A stretch of DNA of 22,500 nt from Symbiodinium natans (lineage: Eukaryota > Sar > Dinophyceae > Suessiales > Symbiodiniaceae), in contig CAJNDS010002679.1 of the NCBI GenBank assembly GCA_905221605.1, forward strand, positions 32,501 through 55,000, written 5' to 3'. Shown piece by piece: positions 18,872-22,500 of this stretch. The translations under genes were made by a program, and so were the position numbers. How positions within the stretch are numbered: the stretch's first letter is position 1; each line of letters opens with the position of its first letter. Below the pieces are notes generated by a model. That model saw only the letters and a program-made list of their open reading frames with translations, was not told the origin of the DNA and did not search any database.

Positions 18872-18918
18872 GCTACACGCGCTGTAGCAGCTAAAACGTC
18901 GGCTTGGGGGCGTTTTAG
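18872..18918. repeat. Two adjacent hairpins
   Basis: GCTACA/TGTAGC (18872-18888, 5-nt loop) is followed by CTAAAACG/CGTTTTAG (18891-18898 with 18911-18918). Confidence 0.6.
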
Positions 18919-20178
18919 GGTGTACCCAGGGGTGCCCCGCGGACGTTGACAGCTGGAGCCCGGGCGTCGCTGTAGCTCCGCACGTCCGGCTGCTGGCTGG
19001 CCGCTTTCATGCTTCCTTAGAATACGAAGGTCCAATTGAGGCCTTGCTTGGAGGCTCAGGGGTCGTTCTGGCCGGCATCAGAAGTAGGGGAAGTTTTGCT
19101 CCGCGCAGTACATCTGCCCATGAGTCAGAATGAACATGAATGAACACTTCAGCCATAGACCGTGGGAGCTGTCAAGGATGAAACAGCCGTCTGTCCCCGC
19201 ACCACCTGCGAATATGTCTTCGACTCAGACCCTCTTTGAACCCTCGAGACTTGTGGATACTCCGACCATTTATTCAGGATCTTTACATAAACATCTCCAC
19301 CGGACCTTAACCCGAACCGAACCCTAAACTCTCGACGTCACGCTAAACCAGAGCTCAAGCGTCGTAGGGTATGCACCGCCACCCTCCACTGCTTGGCCTT
19401 TGCGCAGGCACCTCACCACAGGGGACTGGGTTCAGGGTTTATATAGGGTTAAGACTGGGGGCTTTCGGGTTCTACGCAAGTCGGCCTATACGGTGGGCCA
19501 CTGACAGTCGGACGATGATTGGGATTACTTGCAAGGACACAAGATGCTGGGTGGACTGCACCGCTTGCGTGATTCTAAGTCGTATTTACAGGACATACAT
19601 TCGACCGATTTGGGCCACCAGATCCGTCATGCCAGACAGGACTGCATCGATTGCGTAGATGACAGTAATTAGTAGACCCTGTGTTGCATCTGGACTCTGC
19701 ACGCCAGCCAGATGCTATTACATTCCTACATCCCACCCCAAAACCCGCAAAGCTTTCATTCGCTACTGGGCCGCTGTATGGCCGGAACGCGTCCGCCTCG
19801 GGTTTGGGCCAGCCAGGCGAGGCTTCACCGTCATGCAGCGTGTGCTGTAAGACCACCCAAGATCCCTAACTTGTGGCTGGGAAGAAGCAAACGACCAACT
19901 GCCTGCCGCCTAGCTTCCTAGCGCTGCAGCGTAGCTCACGGCGTTTCTTTGCACCGCCTCGCGCATATGCATGGGGAAGTTCGGCTTCGAGGACAAGTCT
20001 TCCAGCAGCTTGGGAGGGTTTGGGGCGTCGGCCCAAGGTTTGTAACTGGCGGTGTAGCGAACATGCCCGAATCGAATGGCACAGCCTGCCCTGCAGTGGC
20101 GAAGCAAGGGGCGTTAGGAAAAGTGTCAGCGGATAGGGAGCTCTTTAAAGGTTTTATGCACATCCTGGCCCTGGAGGC

Positions 20179-20228
20179 CTCCCTGTCCATGTCGGCAAGC
20201 ACGTGCATCGACGCCTGCCACCGTTGAC
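20179..20228 (-). CDS. PPR exon E0b (upstream)
   Basis: Acceptor GAG|G, candidate GC donor. It encodes QRWQASMHVLADMDRE; joined to the previous exon it places the conserved Trp eight residues after the helix-A 'S' position and the Met ten residues after the Trp, as in the other repeats. The next exon downstream was not found. Confidence 0.6.
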
Positions 20229-20374
20229 CTCAACTCGCAGTCACGCAAGGCCTCCAGAAGCTTGCACTTTAAGCCAGCAGGTTGCGAAGAGAAACGGGGA
20301 TGACCAAAAAGCAGCCAGAAGCTGCCAAAAGCAAGTTAGGACACAACTCTGCTTATTATGTCGGTGCGGGCAGC

Positions 20375-20465
20375 CCCTGCCATATGCGATGATGGCCGTG
20401 TTGTACACGAAGGCATCCGGCCGCAGGCTTTGCTCCGACAATCGGCGAAGTTGGAGTGCCACCTC
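20375..20465 (-). CDS. PPR exon E0 (upstream)
   Basis: Acceptor CAG|G, donor GC, ending in phase 1. It encodes a helix-B segment and then LRPDAFVYNTAIIAYGR, a clear PPR boundary. It joins in phase to the exon at 20179-20228. Whether these two belong to the same transcript as E1 is not shown, because no linking exons were recognised between 17396 and 20178. Confidence 0.68.
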
Positions 20466-20585
20466 CTGCCTGAGAGCTGAGAAGGACAATTGAGGCCCAG
20501 GACTTTTGCGGATTTTGAGTCGGTGGCTGCAGTTCAAAAAGTCACCGAGGGGCCACTGCTGCTTGCCCAGCTTCGAGAGCTTCTG

Positions 20586-20608
20586 GGCAGCTTCTTTGAG
20601 AAGCTGCC
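20586..20608. repeat. Perfect 10-bp hairpin
   Basis: GGCAGCTTCT and AGAAGCTGCC around a TTG loop. Confidence 0.75.
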
Positions 20609-21158
20609 TCGGTGGCGGTCCAGGTCTAGGAGCGGAGGCCGAATGGGTGTAGAGGCTTCGGGCTTAAAAGAGTTCAGTCAAAAATGCACCCCCAGCCAAG
20701 GCGCCTGTCGCCAGCAATCCCTTGCTGTGTGCCAGTGCCGCATTTTGGGCCACTCCAGAGACTTGGCATGGCGGCAGCGCATGCCAGGCACCATCATGCA
20801 AAATAAAGTAACCCCAGCAGAAGCTGCGTTTGGCCCCCTGTGTTGGGCCTGAGGGAACCTGGCTTGTGAATGTGATGTGCCGTGCACGCTAGGGTGCTAG
20901 CTCTCTCCTCTGCGCCATCGAAGCTTGGTGGTGAAGCACAGCCGTGTAGCTATTCGGCTGCCAGCTATGCCTTAAGAGTGTGGATATTGCAACCATGCAG
21001 ATTTAAACGCAAGTTGCCCCCCTGAAGAGATTGAGTTGCAGTGCATCCTGCCCCACTTCAAAACGCAAGGAAGGCAAGTTCAAGGCGGGACCCACAAAAC
21101 TCTCCAAGGATTCGGCGACCCTAGCCCCGGAGACGAAACCCAATGCTCGCACACCAGT

Positions 21159-21180
21159 ATGTCTGACTTGCGTCAGACAT
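21159..21180. repeat. Perfect 9-bp hairpin
   Basis: ATGTCTGAC and GTCAGACAT around a TTGC loop. A second hairpin, CTCGGCC/GGCCGAG with GAA loop, lies at 21334-21350. Confidence 0.75.
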
Positions 21181-21828
21181 CTCCGACTTTGCTATAAGTG
21201 CTAGCTGCTAGATGTTGATCGTCCTCCGGACCTGGTTGACCTGCTTCACGAGTGCTTCGTGCATCTTCGTGCGAAGGTAGGTTCAGAACAAGATCATGCA
21301 GAGGACTTTATGCTCACAGGGCTGGAATGATGGCTCGGCCGAAGGCCGAGAACTGGCTGTCATGAATGCAACACGATGCTTTGTGTGTTTGTTCCTTGCG
21401 GCGCCCTCAATAGAGGTGAATTGCTGAACAAAGTGCTCATGCAAGCACTCAACCAGCCCATCCTCGGGCCAAAACCAACGCCCGACCCCTTTTTACGGTA
21501 GCCCTCTGTGATGCGTGCCGACAACTGCATCAACAACCATCATCAACCTCCCCCCCCAAGCGCCCAAGAGAGAAGCCTTCTTTTTGAAAGCGCTGAGAGG
21601 CGTCAAACCCTAAACCCCTACCTCAGACCATAGAGCCCTCTATTATTTTCCGATATTTAACTGGACCGGAAACCCATTTCCATAAGCCTCAAAACCAGAA
21701 GTTGACAGAGATCGAGGTGGTGACGGAGCGGACATAGTGCCAGCACTTCTTTGGGATGAACCTGAAAGCATCGGCCACGGGCGCGCAAAAAATAGTTCCA
21801 GACTCAATGTGGAAGTGGGTCTCTGTGC

Positions 21829-21852
21829 GGGTGTGTGTGTGTGTGTGTGTGT
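21829..21852 (+). repeat. GT microsatellite
   Basis: About ten GT/TG units in a row. Confidence 0.85.
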
Positions 21853-22458
21853 ACCCATGTTGTTTTCAAGGCCACCTTCTAAAAAGCCAAGAACAACAAC
21901 TACGATACTGTTCTACTCTGCCACCTTGTGCTCCTTCTTGACATACGATGGCTTTCAGCAAGCTGTGGGAGGGTATATCAGGGCCCTTCAAGTGCCGCGA
22001 GAAGCGTCTCGGTGCTACCTGTGCATCCCACCTTATCTACGAGGATGTGCGGCTGAGTTGGCCCCTTTTTTATGGGTCAGGGTGTAATCGGGAGATTACG
22101 GGTGTTGACACCTCAGTGTTCAATCCGACCGACCTGAACCATGGAACCATGGGGGTTGAGGCACCTCGCCTAGGGTCGGCCGCAGCCTGTCCAATCCCTG
22201 AACACCACGAAGCCTCAAAAGGAAAGCCGCTTGTCTCGGGATGAAGCTATCTCCCGCCGAACGGGAGTGGCATACCACCAATCCATAAATCTCTAACAAA
22301 GGCTCGGGAGGTGGTAGGGGGCGGGGGAGGAGAGGGGGGGAAGCCGAAGAAGGATTCTCTCCAAGAAACAGCATCTCGCCTGGCCCCAGCAGCGTCTCCG
22401 TGTACTGGGCCATGGAGAAGTTGGGGTGGGCCTGGATACACAACTCTGTTCTTGGGTC

Positions 22459-22482
22459 GAGGGTTTAGGGTTTAGGGTTCAG
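22459..22482 (+). repeat. TTTAGGG telomere-type patch
   Basis: Three units near the right edge, running into degenerate copies. Confidence 0.75.
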
Positions 22483-22500
22483 GGCTTGGGGCTTAAGGTG

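Larger units (their letters stand above)
17675..20178. other. Unassigned stretch, intronic or intergenic
   Basis: No exon could be supported. It contains perfect hairpins (18622-18648, 18872-18888, 18891-18918) and two similar plus-strand snippets encoding Y-P-K-H-x-x-Q (about 18302-18346 and 18712-18760). Several GC-rich open frames exist on both strands without family features. Confidence 0.4.
20466..22458. other. Unassigned right-hand stretch
   Basis: No gene is supported. It holds hairpins, a short CCCTAAA patch near 21605, a GT microsatellite and G-rich tracts near 22315-22340. It may be upstream intron or intergenic sequence of the PPR gene. Confidence 0.4.

Noticed and set aside
18500-18949. 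149-codon plus-strand open frame
   Set aside because: GC-rich open frames occur on both strands here; no motif supports coding.

Overview
The window looks like nuclear DNA of a dinoflagellate, probably Symbiodiniaceae-like (inference). The signs are many TTTAGGG/CCCTAAA telomere-type repeats, a densely intron-split pentatricopeptide repeat (PPR) gene whose 5' splice sites are mostly GC with some GA and GT, 3' splice sites almost always followed by G (AG|G), and a GC-rich, repeat-laden intron landscape.

Two large units dominate. (1) A minus-strand PPR gene runs across most of the window. I could place 24 short exons between about 17395 and 387, plus two further upstream at 20465-20179. Joining them in phase rebuilds a long run of about 35-residue PPR motifs (helix-turn-helix RNA-binding repeats, usually organellar). 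Both ends are missing or unresolved. (2) A plus-strand LTR retroelement of 8,840 bp (5502-14341) sits in one intron of that gene, antisense to it. It has 291-bp LTRs that look identical by eye, a CCCTA target-site duplication within a telomere-type repeat, a copia-style primer-binding site complementary to the anticodon arm of initiator tRNA-Met, and a polypurine tract.

The element is unusual. Instead of gag-pol it carries what looks like one gag-sized polyprotein of about 2,600 residues, now split into six reading-frame segments by four -1 shifts and one TAG. I see no protease, integrase, reverse transcriptase or RNase H motif. In order the polyprotein holds a WW domain, an acidic linker, an S1-like strand region, a Trp-rich stretch, a poly(A)-binding-protein-type MLLE (PABC) domain, three CCCH zinc fingers, a possible SAM-like helical region, a large unassigned region, three more CCCH fingers, a possible degenerate second MLLE, and a Lys-rich tail. 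It is best read as a non-autonomous LTR element whose product is built from mRNA-binding modules.

Layout: 1-5372, PPR exons E24 to E12 with introns containing fold-back elements, microsatellites and telomere-type repeats; 5373-14446, the intron enlarged by the LTR element; 14447-17395, PPR exons E11 to E1; 17396-20178, telomere-type arrays and unassigned sequence; 20179-20465, two more PPR exons; 20466-22500, unassigned sequence with hairpins, a GT microsatellite and a terminal telomere-type patch. No tRNA, rRNA or CRISPR array was found.
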